The notes: a model not told the origin generated them from the letters alone. A stretch of DNA of 64,000 bases from Bacteroidetes bacterium UBA4414 (GCA_002389765.1 DGQM01000024.1:204413-268412); one strand, 5' to 3'. Numbered from the stretch's first letter, positions 7,554 through 16,916 are shown. Numbers and translations: made by a program.

Positions 7554-8357
7554 CTAAAAACGCACCAAAATGTCTTTTTCTACGTCGGCAAGCATACCTG
7601 CAGACCTTATTTTGCTATTTATGTACTGTAAAGCATAAGGCTGATTGAGGCAGTTGGTAGCATGCGGGAAGGCTGCCAAAGCATCAGTAAGCTCCTTATG
7701 TGCTTTTATCATTTTAAGTCTGCGCTTAACTTTATTCATGATTGAATTTCCCTTGATGCTGTTTGCGATAATCTGCGGATGCATAGAAAGGAAAATAGTA
7801 GGTTTATGTTGTATGATACGAGGTACCAGTTGTTTCACAAGTTCGTATTCGTACCCTTCTATATCTATTTTCAGAAACAACTTTTCAACCTTGTGATTTT
7901 CGTTGATAAATTTTGCCAGGTCTATCAGTTTTACTTCCCAACTGCTTTTAAAGTCGTTTATCATAATGCTGCTGCCTGCATTACCACCGCTGGCAGTGCT
8001 TTTAATGTGTACTACGCCTTCCTGTGTGCCTGCTGCCTGATTGTAGATGTGCAGGTTTTTTATCTGCGGATTGCAGGATACATTCTGCTGTAGATATTTA
8101 AATACTACAGGGTCGGGTTCGAAGGCAAATGCTTCTGCTGCAAGCTGTGCGCTATACAAAGAAGTGCCACCGGCGTATGCGCCCAAATCTATAAATGTAG
8201 TTTTGGCATCTACATACCTATTAAACATTTCAAATGTTTCCGGTTCGTATTTGCCGCTCTGGATATCTTCCCAATGCTCGCGAAAGTATTCAGGAGATTC
8301 TTCTGATTTGGCAGCATGTATGGTGATGCCGTGTAGCTGTATTGTAATATCTGTCAT
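7554..8357 (-). CDS. FkbM family SAM-dependent methyltransferase
   Basis: This 267-residue protein has a Rossmann SAM-binding start TTFIDLGAYAGGTSLYSA (about 53-70), the acidic loop AFEPDPVVFKYLQQN (about 77-91), and the FkbM signature KLFLKIDIEGYEYELV (about 159-174). Members methylate hydroxyls of sugars or natural products. It is the last gene of a probable three-gene operon with the MBL hydrolase (40 nt upstream) and the MFS gene. The substrate is unknown. Confidence 0.85.
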   Translation of the reverse strand: MTDITIQLHGITIHAAKSEESPEYFREHWEDIQSGKYEPETFEMFNRYVDAKTTFIDLGAYAGGTSLYSAQLAAEAFAFEPDPVVFKYLQQNVSCNPQIKNLHIYNQAAGTQEGVVHIKSTASGGNAGSSIMINDFKSSWEVKLIDLAKFINENHKVEKLFLKIDIEGYEYELVKQLVPRIIQHKPTIFLSMHPQIIANSIKGNSIMNKVKRRLKMIKAHKELTDALAAFPHATNCLNQPYALQYINSKIRSAGMLADVEKDILVRF

Positions 8358-8397
8358 GTAAATAGCTGATAAAGAAAGCAGTGTAAAAGTATAATTG

Positions 8398-9240
8398 TTA
8401 TTTCAGTGATGCTAATGTTACTGTTTCGTCCATTTTTATCCTGCCATTATCATTGATGAGTGTACAGGCTTCGGTACGTGCATCGTGCTCAAAGAAGAGA
8501 ATCCAGTTATTTTCTGCAGCCTCTTTCAGTATGGTACGTTTTTCGTTCAGCGTATCCAGTGGGCGCATATCATATGCCATTACCCATGGCATAGAGATAT
8601 GTGCAGTACTAGGTATTAGGTCGGCACAGAAGAATATCGTCTGTCCGTTATAGTCTATTTGCGGCAGCATCATATTGTCTGTATGGCCCTGCACATAACG
8701 GATGCGTATGCCGGGCAGCCATTCTTCGCCATCTGCAACTTCTACCCATTGCAGCTTGCTGCTTTCTTGTATCGGTAAGATGTTCTCTTTCAGGAAAGAT
8801 GCTTTTTCGCGCTCGTTTGGTTCTGTGGCGCTGTTCCAGTGTGCTTTGTTGCTCCAGTAAGTAGCATTGGGGAAAGCTGGCACCAGTTTATCGTCATCGC
8901 GCACTATTGAACCTCCGCAGTGGTCGAAGTGCAGGTGTGTAAGAAATACGTCTGTGATATCAGCATGTGTAAAACCATGCTTTGCCAATGAGCTTGCAAC
9001 ACTGTCTTCGCCATGCGGAAAGTAATGACCGAAAAATTTAGCATCCTGCTTATCGCCCATACCGTTGTCAACCAGTATCTTTCTATCACCTGTATCTATC
9101 AGCAAGCAACGCATTGCCCAGCTGCACATGTTATTATCATCTGCAGGATTTACTTTTTGCCACATGCTTTTTGGCACAACACCATGCATGGCACCACCAT
9201 CCAGTTTAAAATATCCTGCGTTTATGCTGTATAGTTTCAT
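8398..9240 (-). CDS. MBL-fold metallohydrolase, lactonase-like
   Basis: This 280-residue metallo-beta-lactamase fold protein has the complete dinuclear zinc set: H102-L-H104-F-D106-H107 in THLHFDHCGG, a second histidine in QGHTDNMM, the bridging aspartate in FFCADLIPS, and a late histidine in FEHDARTE. The layout and length are closest to AHL-lactonase and methyl-parathion-hydrolase-like members, but substrates in this group are diverse. There is no signal peptide, so it is probably cytoplasmic. It lies 11 nt downstream of the MFS gene. Confidence 0.88.
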   Translation of the reverse strand: MKLYSINAGYFKLDGGAMHGVVPKSMWQKVNPADDNNMCSWAMRCLLIDTGDRKILVDNGMGDKQDAKFFGHYFPHGEDSVASSLAKHGFTHADITDVFLTHLHFDHCGGSIVRDDDKLVPAFPNATYWSNKAHWNSATEPNEREKASFLKENILPIQESSKLQWVEVADGEEWLPGIRIRYVQGHTDNMMLPQIDYNGQTIFFCADLIPSTAHISMPWVMAYDMRPLDTLNEKRTILKEAAENNWILFFEHDARTEACTLINDNGRIKMDETVTLASLK

Positions 9241-9251
9241 CGTTGTATCTT

Positions 9252-10574
9252 TTAAATAACGGTTGATTGTAAGTGTTGTTTTTTAGCCGTGCGCAATGCT
9301 ACGAAAAGTATAATAGCGCCAAGTGTAAAGAACGTAATGAGCGCTAATATAGAATTGCGCATACTGCCCGTAGCCTCTTCTATAAAACCGAAAGAGAACA
9401 TGCCCGCCACGATGGCCAACTTTTCGGTAACATCGAAAAAGCTGAAGAAAGATGTTGTGTCTTTAGTTTCCGGCATCAGCTTGCTGTAGGTAGAACGGCT
9501 AAGCGATTGTATGCCACCCATTACCAAACCTACCACTGTTGCTATGATGTAGAACTGTGTAGCCGTAGTAGTGTAGTACGCTGCAATGCATACGCCAATC
9601 CATATCAGTACTACTATCAGCAATACTTTCAGGTTGCCTATTTTTTCTGATAATTTAGACATCAGGAATGCACCTGCAATGGCAACCAGTTGTATGATGA
9701 GGATCGTGCCTATCAGTTGTCCCGTTTCCAGCTTCAACTCTTTGCTACCAAATATTGTTGCTGCCAGCATCACTGTTTGTACGCCCATGCTATACATGAA
9801 GAATGCACCGAGATATGTTTTAAGTACAGGTAGTTTTTTTACCTGCTGCCATACTTTCTTTAATTCGTGAAAACCGTTGGTAAGTATGCTTACCTCTGCG
9901 TGTTGTTCCATAGGTGTACCATCGGGTAGTTTGCGCATAGAAAGTATGCCGAATACCAACCACCATATACCAACCAGCAGGAATGAAAGGCGAGGCGCAA
10001 ATGTATCATCTTTGATACCGAAAGTTTCGGGGCTCAAGACAAATACAAAACAAACTAATTGTAGTAACACACTGCCGATATAACCGTATGCAAAACCCAT
10101 AGCACTAACACGGTCGCGTTCTTTTTCTACAGCTATCTCGGGCAGGAAGGCGTTGTAGAATACAATACTACCACAGTAGCCCAATGCTGCAATGGCAAAG
10201 AGTATAATGCCCAGCTCTACCGTGCTGCCTTTGAAGAAGTATAAACCACAACATGCTGCAGAGCCGAGGTAACAGAACAATTGCATGAAGCGTTTCTTAT
10301 TGCCACGATAGTCGGCGATGGAAGATAGTATGGGCGATATAATAGCTATTATAAGATAGGCGGCAGCCAATGCATAATCGAACAATGCTGTGTTAGAAAA
10401 TGTAGCGCCAAAGAAATTGACCTTGTCATTTACCACAATGCCGTCTTGTTTTACAGATGTAACGGCAACGTAGTAAGCGGGGAATATGGTAGAGGTAATA
10501 ACCAGATTGTAGGCAGAGTTGGCCCAGTCGTACATAGCCCATGCACGCTGCACCTTTTTAGTGCTTTGGTTCAT
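9252..10574 (-). CDS. MFS transporter, UMF1/Atg22-like family
   Basis: This 440-residue polytopic protein has about twelve membrane segments. It opens with the UMF1-family motif RAWAMYDWANSAYNLVITS (about 9-27), with later FYNAFLPEIA and GGIQSLSRSTYSKLMPE motifs typical of the family. Yeast Atg22 exports amino acids from the vacuole; the bacterial substrates are unknown. It is the first gene of the operon with the MBL and FkbM genes. Confidence 0.88.
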   Translation of the reverse strand: MNQSTKKVQRAWAMYDWANSAYNLVITSTIFPAYYVAVTSVKQDGIVVNDKVNFFGATFSNTALFDYALAAAYLIIAIISPILSSIADYRGNKKRFMQLFCYLGSAACCGLYFFKGSTVELGIILFAIAALGYCGSIVFYNAFLPEIAVEKERDRVSAMGFAYGYIGSVLLQLVCFVFVLSPETFGIKDDTFAPRLSFLLVGIWWLVFGILSMRKLPDGTPMEQHAEVSILTNGFHELKKVWQQVKKLPVLKTYLGAFFMYSMGVQTVMLAATIFGSKELKLETGQLIGTILIIQLVAIAGAFLMSKLSEKIGNLKVLLIVVLIWIGVCIAAYYTTTATQFYIIATVVGLVMGGIQSLSRSTYSKLMPETKDTTSFFSFFDVTEKLAIVAGMFSFGFIEEATGSMRNSILALITFFTLGAIILFVALRTAKKQHLQSTVI

Positions 10575-10590
10575 AGCAACAAAATAAGGT

Positions 10591-10697
10591 AATTAGTTGG
10601 TTTGTTGATTAGTTGATGAGTTAATATGTTGATTAGTTGATTTGTCTCAAGGTAAGCGTGTATAAGGGACAAATCAACTAATCAACCAATCAACAAA
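10591..10697. repeat. Degenerate TTGATTAGT repeat with a 19-bp inverted repeat
   Basis: This intergenic stretch consists of GTTGATTAGTTGATT-type units on both strands. Its core is a perfect 19-bp inverted repeat, 10628-10646 against 10668-10686, with a 21-nt loop. It sits between ppa and the MFS gene. No T-run follows on either strand, so it is not a standard intrinsic terminator. The related unit at 5471-5502 suggests a dispersed intergenic repeat family. Confidence 0.7.
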
Positions 10698-10702
10698 ACA
10701 GG

Positions 10703-11242
10703 CTATTTCTTAGCCATCAGGTTTTCGTAGTCCTTTATGCTGTGTTGCAGTATTTTCTTGGCCAGTCGGGCACCCTGAAACTCCTCGATTTTTACCACTT
10801 TGTTTTCCAATTTTTTGTACTCTTCAAAGAAGTGGCGCAGCTCTTCGATAAAGTAGCTTGGCAATTCGCTGATATCATTCATGTGGGCAACACTCATATC
10901 GTTTGCACAAACGGCAATCAGTTTATCATCCGCCTCGCCTTGATCCAGCATGCGCATTACACCAATGATTTTAGCCTCTACCAGGCACAACGGCTGCATT
11001 TCTATCTGCGAAAGCACCAATATATCCAACGGATCCTTGTCATCGCAATAGGTACGCGGTATAAAGCCGTAGTTGGCAGGGTAGTATACAGAGGAATAAA
11101 GCACGCGGTCCAGCTTCAAGAGGCCGGTTTCTTTATCCAACTCATATTTTGCCCTTGAATTTTTAGGGATTTCGATAATTGCATTTACGGTCTCGGGCAC
11201 ATTTTCACCGTAACTAACTGAATGCCATGGGTTGAAATTCAT
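10703..11242 (-). CDS. ppa: Inorganic pyrophosphatase (soluble, family I)
   Basis: This protein hydrolyses pyrophosphate to phosphate and drives biosynthesis. It shows the family I core: EIPKNSRAKYELD, then SSVYYPANYGFIPRTYCDDKDPLDILVL with the metal-binding aspartates, and later GEADDKLIAV. The frame is open to an upstream ATG at 11281. I chose the internal ATG at 11242 (MNFNPWHSV) because that is the usual family start and the extra 13 residues are basic and unconserved-looking. The longer form cannot be excluded; a GGAG precedes the upstream ATG. Confidence 0.9.
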   Translation of the reverse strand: MNFNPWHSVSYGENVPETVNAIIEIPKNSRAKYELDKETGLLKLDRVLYSSVYYPANYGFIPRTYCDDKDPLDILVLSQIEMQPLCLVEAKIIGVMRMLDQGEADDKLIAVCANDMSVAHMNDISELPSYFIEELRHFFEEYKKLENKVVKIEEFQGARLAKKILQHSIKDYENLMAKK

Positions 11243-11351
11243 CTTAATGTCATTTTTTCTTTTGAAACCAACTGCTTCCATACTCCATTTTGTGGTGGTA
11301 ATACCTGAAAAACAACACGTATGGCGGTATAGCAGCTTTTATTGAACGGCG

Positions 11352-11359
11352 CAAAGGTA
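11352..11359 (-). promoter_or_regulatory. -7 box of ppa
   Basis: TACCTTTG on the minus strand matches TAnnTTTG. It lies 70 nt upstream of the distal ppa ATG and 109 nt upstream of the preferred one, in the 330-nt gap shared with the divergent exbB operon. Apart from the two promoters I see nothing else in this gap. Confidence 0.45.
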
Positions 11360-11515
11360 AATGTTAAAATCGTGACAGAGTGTTGGCTATTGCCTCAAAA
11401 AAATAATATCTTGCCTCTCCCTTGCGTTTGTAGTGAGTGTGAAATCTTCTGAAAGCGTTGCTTGTCATGGGTTTGTAAGGTGTATTAACTTTATGAGAAA
11501 AAATGAAGCCCCAAG

Positions 11516-11545
11516 TTGTTTTTTTGAAGTGTACCTATATCTTTG
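11516..11545 (+). promoter_or_regulatory. Promoter of the exbB-exbD-exbD-tonB operon
   Basis: The -33 TTG (11516-11518) and the -7 TATCTTTG (11538-11545) are separated by 19 nt, a full match to the Bacteroidota sigma-A consensus. The predicted leader before the exbB ATG is about 60 nt and A-rich. Confidence 0.7.
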
Positions 11546-11611
11546 CAGGCACACAAGGGATGTATTAAAATAATTAATCAACCAAAGTAAAAACTAATAA
11601 AAATCAGAATT

Positions 11612-12442
11612 ATGGCAGACGTAAAAACAGCCGCTAAGCCGTCATCTCAAGCAGGCAAACCAAAGAACGCAAACAATTTCATGCTTAACCTCATCATCGT
11701 GGTTGCGTGTATCGCTATAGGCCAAATTGTTTATCACGTAGTATTTGGTAGTGCTTCAAACTTCTTGGATGCCGAGAAACACAAGCCTAAAAACTTTATG
11801 GGTAACATGTACCTGGGTGGTATGATTGTACCATTCCTGATCGCTACATTCCTTACTATGCTTAGCTTCGTAGTTGAGCGTTTCATGACAATCTTTAAAG
11901 CAAACGGTAAAATGAATGCAGGTGAATTTGTGCGTAAAGTACAGTACCACCTGGCTAATAAAAATGTTGATGCTGCACTGGCTGAGTGTGATAAACAAGC
12001 AGGTAGCGTAGGTAACGTTATGCGTGCAGGCCTGGTTAAGTATCGCGAAATGACAACTAACCACGAACTGGATACAGATCAGAAAGTTATCAGCATCCAA
12101 AAAGAAATCGAAGAAGCAACTGCACTGGAACTGCCAATGCTGGAAAAGAATCTGGTATTCTTGTCTACTATCGCATCAGTAGCAACCCTGTTGGGTCTGT
12201 TGGGTACGGTATTGGGTATGATTAAATCATTCCAGGCGATGGGTACTTCAGGTGCTCCTGACGCATCTGCATTGGCTGCGGGTATCTCTGAAGCCCTGTA
12301 TAACACTGCACTGGGTATCGGTACATCATTCTTCGCTATCATCGGTTACAACTTCTTTACAACGATCATCGATGGTATTACTTTCGGTATCGACGAGAGC
12401 GGTTTCACGCTGACACAAAGCTTCGCTGCTAACTACAAGTAA
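11612..12442 (+). CDS. exbB: MotA/TolQ/ExbB proton-channel protein
   Basis: This 276-residue inner-membrane protein forms the pentameric channel that uses proton-motive force to energise TonB. It has a TM segment at about 25-45, a second at about 68-88 (VPFLIATFLTMLSFVVERF), a cytoplasmic domain (90-180), and the conserved TolQ/ExbB stretch LSTIASVATLLGLLGTVLGMIKSF followed by a final TM (ALYNTALGIGTSFFAII). The N-terminus is longer than in E. coli ExbB. It is first in an operon with two ExbD genes and TonB. Confidence 0.93.
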   Translation: MADVKTAAKPSSQAGKPKNANNFMLNLIIVVACIAIGQIVYHVVFGSASNFLDAEKHKPKNFMGNMYLGGMIVPFLIATFLTMLSFVVERFMTIFKANGKMNAGEFVRKVQYHLANKNVDAALAECDKQAGSVGNVMRAGLVKYREMTTNHELDTDQKVISIQKEIEEATALELPMLEKNLVFLSTIASVATLLGLLGTVLGMIKSFQAMGTSGAPDASALAAGISEALYNTALGIGTSFFAIIGYNFFTTIIDGITFGIDESGFTLTQSFAANYK

Positions 12443-12534
12443 TAGTTGCTGCCGTTTGGTACATAATTAGTTTTATGGAAAAACGACATTATCGGATCTT
12501 ATTACTATTAACAGTTGAAGAAAAAAAATAAGCG

Positions 12535-13197
12535 ATGCCAAAATTAAAAATGCCAAGGAAAAGCACCCACGTGGATATGACCGCCATGTGTGACGTAGCC
12601 TTCCTGCTTCTTACCTTCTTCATGCTGGCCACCAAGTTCAAACCTGATGAGCCGGTAACGGTAACGACGCCTAACTCTATATCAGAAATCCCTTTGCCGG
12701 ATGCAGATATCATGATGATAACTGTTGATGAAAAAGGCAGAATGTTTTTCTCTGTTGACAATGTAAATGTGAGAAAAGCGCTGATTGATAATATGGATGA
12801 GTATAAGAAACTCGGACTGTCTGAAGAGGAGAAGATAAAATTTGCAAAAGGTTCATCTATAGGTGTACCGCTGAGCCAATTGAAATCTTATCTGGCTGCA
12901 GATCCTGCACAACAGAAAGAATTTGATAAAACAGCTACGGGTATTCCTACTGATACGGTGGTAACATCTGATGCAAACGAACTGGCTGCATGGATACGCT
13001 TGGCTAGGAACAATAATCCTAAGCTGCGTATTACAATCAAAGCAGATGGTGATGCATCTTACCCTGAGATCAAAAAAATAATAACTACGTTGGAAGGTTG
13101 GAAGATTTTCAAATTCAATCTGATAACGGGTCTGAAAGCTGTACCTCCGGGTACTGCAGCGTACGATATCCAAATGGGTAAACCGGCACAGCAATAG
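12535..13197 (+). CDS. exbD: ExbD/TolR biopolymer transport protein, first copy
   Basis: This 220-residue single-TM protein starts with KSTHVDMTAMCDVAFLLLTFFML (about 9-31). It keeps the essential membrane aspartate at the TM entry (the D of MCDVAF). The periplasmic part is longer than in E. coli ExbD (about 140 residues) and has a central insertion. It pairs with ExbB to carry protons and move TonB. It lies 92 nt after exbB. Confidence 0.92.
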   Translation: MPKLKMPRKSTHVDMTAMCDVAFLLLTFFMLATKFKPDEPVTVTTPNSISEIPLPDADIMMITVDEKGRMFFSVDNVNVRKALIDNMDEYKKLGLSEEEKIKFAKGSSIGVPLSQLKSYLAADPAQQKEFDKTATGIPTDTVVTSDANELAAWIRLARNNNPKLRITIKADGDASYPEIKKIITTLEGWKIFKFNLITGLKAVPPGTAAYDIQMGKPAQQ

Positions 13198-13245
13198 TTT
13201 TCGGTAGAAAAATAAATTAGTTAACCACTATAAAAAAGTTTTTCC

Positions 13246-13839
13246 ATGGCTGAAATGGATACCTCCAGTAGCGGAGGTCATAAGAAAGGGCCCGGGGTCA
13301 AGAAAGGAAAGAAACTTTCTACGCGCATAGACCTTACTCCCATGGTGGACTTAGGCTTTCTGTTGATTACATTCTTTATGTATACAACTACCATGTCGAA
13401 GCCTAAGACTATGGAGATAAACATGCCGTATAAGGATGAGAATATCAAGGAAGACGAACAAACCAAGATTAAAGCTAGTACGGTTGTATCGGTACTGTTA
13501 AGTAAAGATCATCGTATATACTATTATGAAGGTATTGGCGACGACCCTACAAAGCCACCGCAACTAAACGTTACCTACTTCAAACCGAAGGATGGTATTC
13601 GTGATGTACTCATCAACAAGAAAAAAGCAGTAGAAGAGCTGAAAGCTTCAGGAGCACTTGGGGCTAAAGATCAGGTAACTGTTATCATTAAGCCGGATGT
13701 GACCAGCACTTATGAAGATTTGGTAAACATGCTTGATGAAATGAGTATTAACGATATAAGGGTATATGCCATTGTTGACATAACACCTGTTGACAAGGAA
13801 TTTATCCAGATGACAGAGCAGGCAAACGGGGTGCAGTAA
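13246..13839 (+). CDS. exbD: ExbD/TolR biopolymer transport protein, second copy
   Basis: This 197-residue protein has a Lys/Gly-rich cytoplasmic N-terminus and then RIDLTPMVDLGFLLITFFMY (about 28-47), with the conserved LTPMVD aspartate. The periplasmic domain differs in length and sequence from the first copy, so the two probably form a heteromeric ExbD pair. The order ExbB-ExbD-ExbD-TonB is common in Bacteroidota. Confidence 0.92.
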   Translation: MAEMDTSSSGGHKKGPGVKKGKKLSTRIDLTPMVDLGFLLITFFMYTTTMSKPKTMEINMPYKDENIKEDEQTKIKASTVVSVLLSKDHRIYYYEGIGDDPTKPPQLNVTYFKPKDGIRDVLINKKKAVEELKASGALGAKDQVTVIIKPDVTSTYEDLVNMLDEMSINDIRVYAIVDITPVDKEFIQMTEQANGVQ

Positions 13840-13898
13840 TGCGGCCGATTATGGAAAAAGATCTTCTTTGCATCTAACAATTAAAAGGAATTTTTAAA

Positions 13899-14684
13899 AT
13901 GGATATCAATAAAATACTCAACAGCGACTACCTCGACATTCTGTTCGAGGGCCGTAACAAAGCTTACGGTGGCTACGAGTTGCGTAAAAACTATCCTAAG
14001 CGTGTGGCAAGAGCTATGATGGTTTTAGGCGGCATAGCAGTTGTTACCGTAGGTTATGGTTTTATATCGAAGCTGAAGCCAAAAGAAAAGGCGAAGGTTG
14101 CTATCATAAAAGAGGTGACATTGGCAGAACCACCGCCAATAGACCCTAAGAAGCCACCACCACCACCACCGCCGCCACCACCACCACCAGTGAAGCCGAC
14201 GGTAAAATTCACGCCTCCTGTTATCAAGAAGGATGAAGAGGTGAAGGAAGATGAAAAACCACCTGAACAACAGGAAATCACAAACGTAGGTGTGAAAACA
14301 CAAGAAGGTGATGCTAACGCAATTGAAGCACCTATTGATGCACCGGGTACCGGTGTGGTTGAAGCTCCGCCTAGCGAAATTTTCCGCTATGTAGAACAGA
14401 TGCCTGAACCTCCGTTTGATATTCCTTCTTTCCTGCAAAAAAACCTGAGGTATCCTGAAGGTGCTAAGGAAAACAACATAGAAGGTACAGTAACTGTACA
14501 GTTTGTTGTTGCTGAAGATGGTAGCGTAACAGATGCTAAAGTAGTAGGTAAAAAAATAGGTGCAGGTTGCGATGAAGAAGCGGTACGTGTAGTATCAAGC
14601 TTCCCTAAATGGAAACCTGGTAAACAAAACGGCCGTCCGGTGCGTGTTTACTATACACAGCGTATTACATTCAGGCTCGAGTAG
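13899..14684 (+). CDS. tonB: TonB-family energy transducer
   Basis: This 261-residue protein has a cytoplasmic N-terminus with LFEGRNKAYGGYELRKNYPKR (about 12-32), the usual start of Bacteroidota TonB proteins. A TM anchor (about 37-55) is followed by a periplasmic Pro-rich spacer with about a dozen consecutive prolines (near 82-93) and a Lys/Glu-rich stretch. The C-terminal TonB domain (about 178-261) contains LRYPEGAKENNIEGTVTVQF and ends in YYTQRITFRLE. It drives TonB-dependent outer-membrane transporters, none of which are encoded here. Confidence 0.93.
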   Translation: MDINKILNSDYLDILFEGRNKAYGGYELRKNYPKRVARAMMVLGGIAVVTVGYGFISKLKPKEKAKVAIIKEVTLAEPPPIDPKKPPPPPPPPPPPPVKPTVKFTPPVIKKDEEVKEDEKPPEQQEITNVGVKTQEGDANAIEAPIDAPGTGVVEAPPSEIFRYVEQMPEPPFDIPSFLQKNLRYPEGAKENNIEGTVTVQFVVAEDGSVTDAKVVGKKIGAGCDEEAVRVVSSFPKWKPGKQNGRPVRVYYTQRITFRLE

Positions 14685-14705
14685 TAGCTTGATAACAATA
14701 GCACT

Positions 14706-14744
14706 AAATGGGTTGTCTTATAAAAGACAGCCCATTTGCTTTTA
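14706..14744 (+). terminator. Terminator of the exb/ton operon
   Basis: A 14-bp stem (AAATGGGTTGTCTT / AAGACAGCCCATTT, one G-U pair) has a 4-nt loop and is followed by GCTTTT. Confidence 0.75.
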
Positions 14745-14837
14745 CAGATATTATAAAACATTTAAGAAAGCCGGTAGATGCAAACTGGCAGAATAGATAT
14801 TACTTTTGCAACACAATAATCAACAGAAACTGATACA

Positions 14838-15449
14838 ATGAAAAATCTTTCAACGATACTTAGCGCGCTTGCATTGGCAGGTGTTATTGCACTGTTTGTA
14901 ATGAAGACAGGCAGTGATAAGCCCAAGGCTGCAAGCACTACACCGGCTGGCGAGGCTACATCTACTAAGATAGCCTATGTAAATATCGATACGCTGGAGT
15001 CTAAGTATGAGTATTTGAAAGAACAACGCAAGAAATTTGAAGCACGCCAGGAAGGTATGAAGGCTGAACTGCAACGCAGCGCACAACAACTGCAAAACGA
15101 TTATGCAGCAGCACAACGTAAAGCACAAGCAGGTACTATGACGGAAGCGGAGCAACAAAGCATAGGCAAACGCCTTATGCAGATGGAACAAAGCCTGAAG
15201 ACAAGAGAAGAATCGCTTACAGTACAATTGATGAAAGAGCAGGAAGAGTTTAATACTAAGCTGCAACAACAGCTGGATAAAATAATAGGCGACTATAATA
15301 AGGATGGTAAGTATGACTACATCCTTTCTTACACAAAGAGCGGTTCTATCATGTATGCCAACAAAGCATTGGATATAACCAACGATATAGTGGCAGCAAT
15401 GAATGAGGACTCTAAAAACCTGCAAGCAGAAACAGAGAAGAAAAAGTAG
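14838..15449 (+). CDS. OmpH/Skp-like periplasmic chaperone
   Basis: This 203-residue protein has an N-terminal hydrophobic segment (about 7-22), a short linker, and the OmpH opening KIAYVNIDTLESKYEYLKEQRKKFE (about 44-68). A long Gln/Lys/Glu coiled coil (about 60-150) forms the Skp-like tentacles, and the C-terminal part returns to a beta segment (YDYILSYTKSGSIMYANKALDIT). Skp binds unfolded outer-membrane proteins. The N-terminus could be an uncleaved anchor. A TACTTTTG -7 box lies at 14801-14808. Confidence 0.85.
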   Translation: MKNLSTILSALALAGVIALFVMKTGSDKPKAASTTPAGEATSTKIAYVNIDTLESKYEYLKEQRKKFEARQEGMKAELQRSAQQLQNDYAAAQRKAQAGTMTEAEQQSIGKRLMQMEQSLKTREESLTVQLMKEQEEFNTKLQQQLDKIIGDYNKDGKYDYILSYTKSGSIMYANKALDITNDIVAAMNEDSKNLQAETEKKK

Positions 15450-15473
15450 TATTTTTCTGAAAATCTGTTTTGT

Positions 15474-16916
15474 TTGGAAAACAAGTCTTCTTTTCAACGA
15501 TCGCTGACATTAATGGATGGAGCCCTGCTGGTTATCGGCTCCATGATAGGTTCAGGAATATTTATTGTTAGTGCAGATATAGCACGCAACGTAGGCAGCG
15601 CAGGCTGGCTGGTTGTTGTGTGGCTTGTATCAGGCTTCATTACATTGTCTGCAGCATTGAGCTACGGAGAGTTGAGCGGCATGTATCCACAGGCAGGCGG
15701 GCAGTATGTATACTTGCGTGAGGCTTTCGGTAAAATGTATGGCTTCCTGTACGGGTGGGCATTTTTTGCTGTTATACAAACGGGTACTATTGCTGCAGTG
15801 GGCGTAGGCTTTGGTAAGTTCACCGGCTACCTGATACCTGCACTGGGAGAAGAGAATGTATTTGTAGGACCTATGAAATTGGGGCCTATTAACGATTTTA
15901 AAATCACCGCTGCACAGCTCACTGGTTTAGCAACTATCATTTTACTCACCTATATAAATACTATGGGTGTAAAAAATGCCAAGTGGATACAGTTCATCTT
16001 TACCAGTGCTAAAATACTGGCTATGGCTGCACTGGTGGTATTTGGTATTGCCTTGTTTAAAGATGGTAGCGTATGGACTAATAACTGGACTGATGCTTGG
16101 TTTGCCAAAAAGATAACAACAGGTGCGGGCGTAATAAATCACGAAAGTTTGTCGGGCATGGGGCTTGTGGCAGCACTTTGTGTAGCAATGGTAGGTGCAT
16201 TGTTCTCCAGCGATGCATGGAATAACGTAACATTTATAGCAGGTGAAATCAAAAAGCCGGAACGTAATATAGGTCTTAGCTTGTTTATAGGTACGGTAGT
16301 GGTGACACTGTTGTATGTGTCTATGAACTTCATGTACCTGAATGTGATGAGCATCAGCGAGATTGCCAATGCACCGTCTGACAGGGTAGCACTGGCTGCT
16401 GCGTTAAAGATATTTGGCGGTATAGGTACTACCGTTATCGCATTGCTGATTATGGTATCAACTTTTGGTTGTAACAACGGGTTGATACTTTCCGGTGCGC
16501 GCGTGTACTATACAATGGCAAACGATGGACTCTTCCTCCCTGCTGCCGGCAAGCTGAATAAAAACGGTGTGCCTTCTAAAGCATTGTGGATGCAATGTGT
16601 CTGGGCATGTTTACTGTGCCTGAGTGGACAATATGGTAACCTGCTTGACTTCATCATCTTTACTGTATTGCTGTTTTATGCACTGACTATTGCGGGCATC
16701 TTTAAACTGCGCAAAACGCAACCTGATATGCCAAGGCCATACACGGCATTTGGATATCCTGTTATACCTTTGATTTATATTCTGCTGGCATCATTTATAT
16801 GTGTGGTGCTGCTGCAATACAAACCGGAGTATACATGGCCGGGCTTGATAATAGTATTGACAGGTATACCTGTGTACTACTATCTGAACAAGAGAGGTAA
16901 TAAGACCAATGGATAA
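15474..16916 (+). CDS. APC-family amino-acid permease
   Basis: This 480-residue protein has about twelve TM segments. It opens with the APC signature LLVIGSMIGSGIFIVSADIAR (about 19-39) and has YGELSGMYPQAGGQYVYLREAF next. It imports or exchanges amino acids; the substrate cannot be read from sequence. The only start that keeps the full N-terminus is a TTG (TTG GAA AAC AAG). The first in-frame ATG, at 15513, would begin at MDGALLVIG and remove the short basic leader. It lies 24 nt after the chaperone gene and overlaps the next gene by 8 nt. Confidence 0.88.
   Translation: MENKSSFQRSLTLMDGALLVIGSMIGSGIFIVSADIARNVGSAGWLVVVWLVSGFITLSAALSYGELSGMYPQAGGQYVYLREAFGKMYGFLYGWAFFAVIQTGTIAAVGVGFGKFTGYLIPALGEENVFVGPMKLGPINDFKITAAQLTGLATIILLTYINTMGVKNAKWIQFIFTSAKILAMAALVVFGIALFKDGSVWTNNWTDAWFAKKITTGAGVINHESLSGMGLVAALCVAMVGALFSSDAWNNVTFIAGEIKKPERNIGLSLFIGTVVVTLLYVSMNFMYLNVMSISEIANAPSDRVALAAALKIFGGIGTTVIALLIMVSTFGCNNGLILSGARVYYTMANDGLFLPAAGKLNKNGVPSKALWMQCVWACLLCLSGQYGNLLDFIIFTVLLFYALTIAGIFKLRKTQPDMPRPYTAFGYPVIPLIYILLASFICVVLLQYKPEYTWPGLIIVLTGIPVYYYLNKRGNKTNG

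Noticed and set aside
10628..10686. The 19-bp inverted repeat as a classical terminator of ppa
   Set aside because: No U-run follows on the minus strand, and the sequence is made of repeat units also seen elsewhere. It is kept as a repeat instead.
14149..14191. CCA/CCG tandem repeat that could suggest a microsatellite or CRISPR-like repeat
   Set aside because: It codes the proline-rich spacer of TonB, a normal feature of the family.
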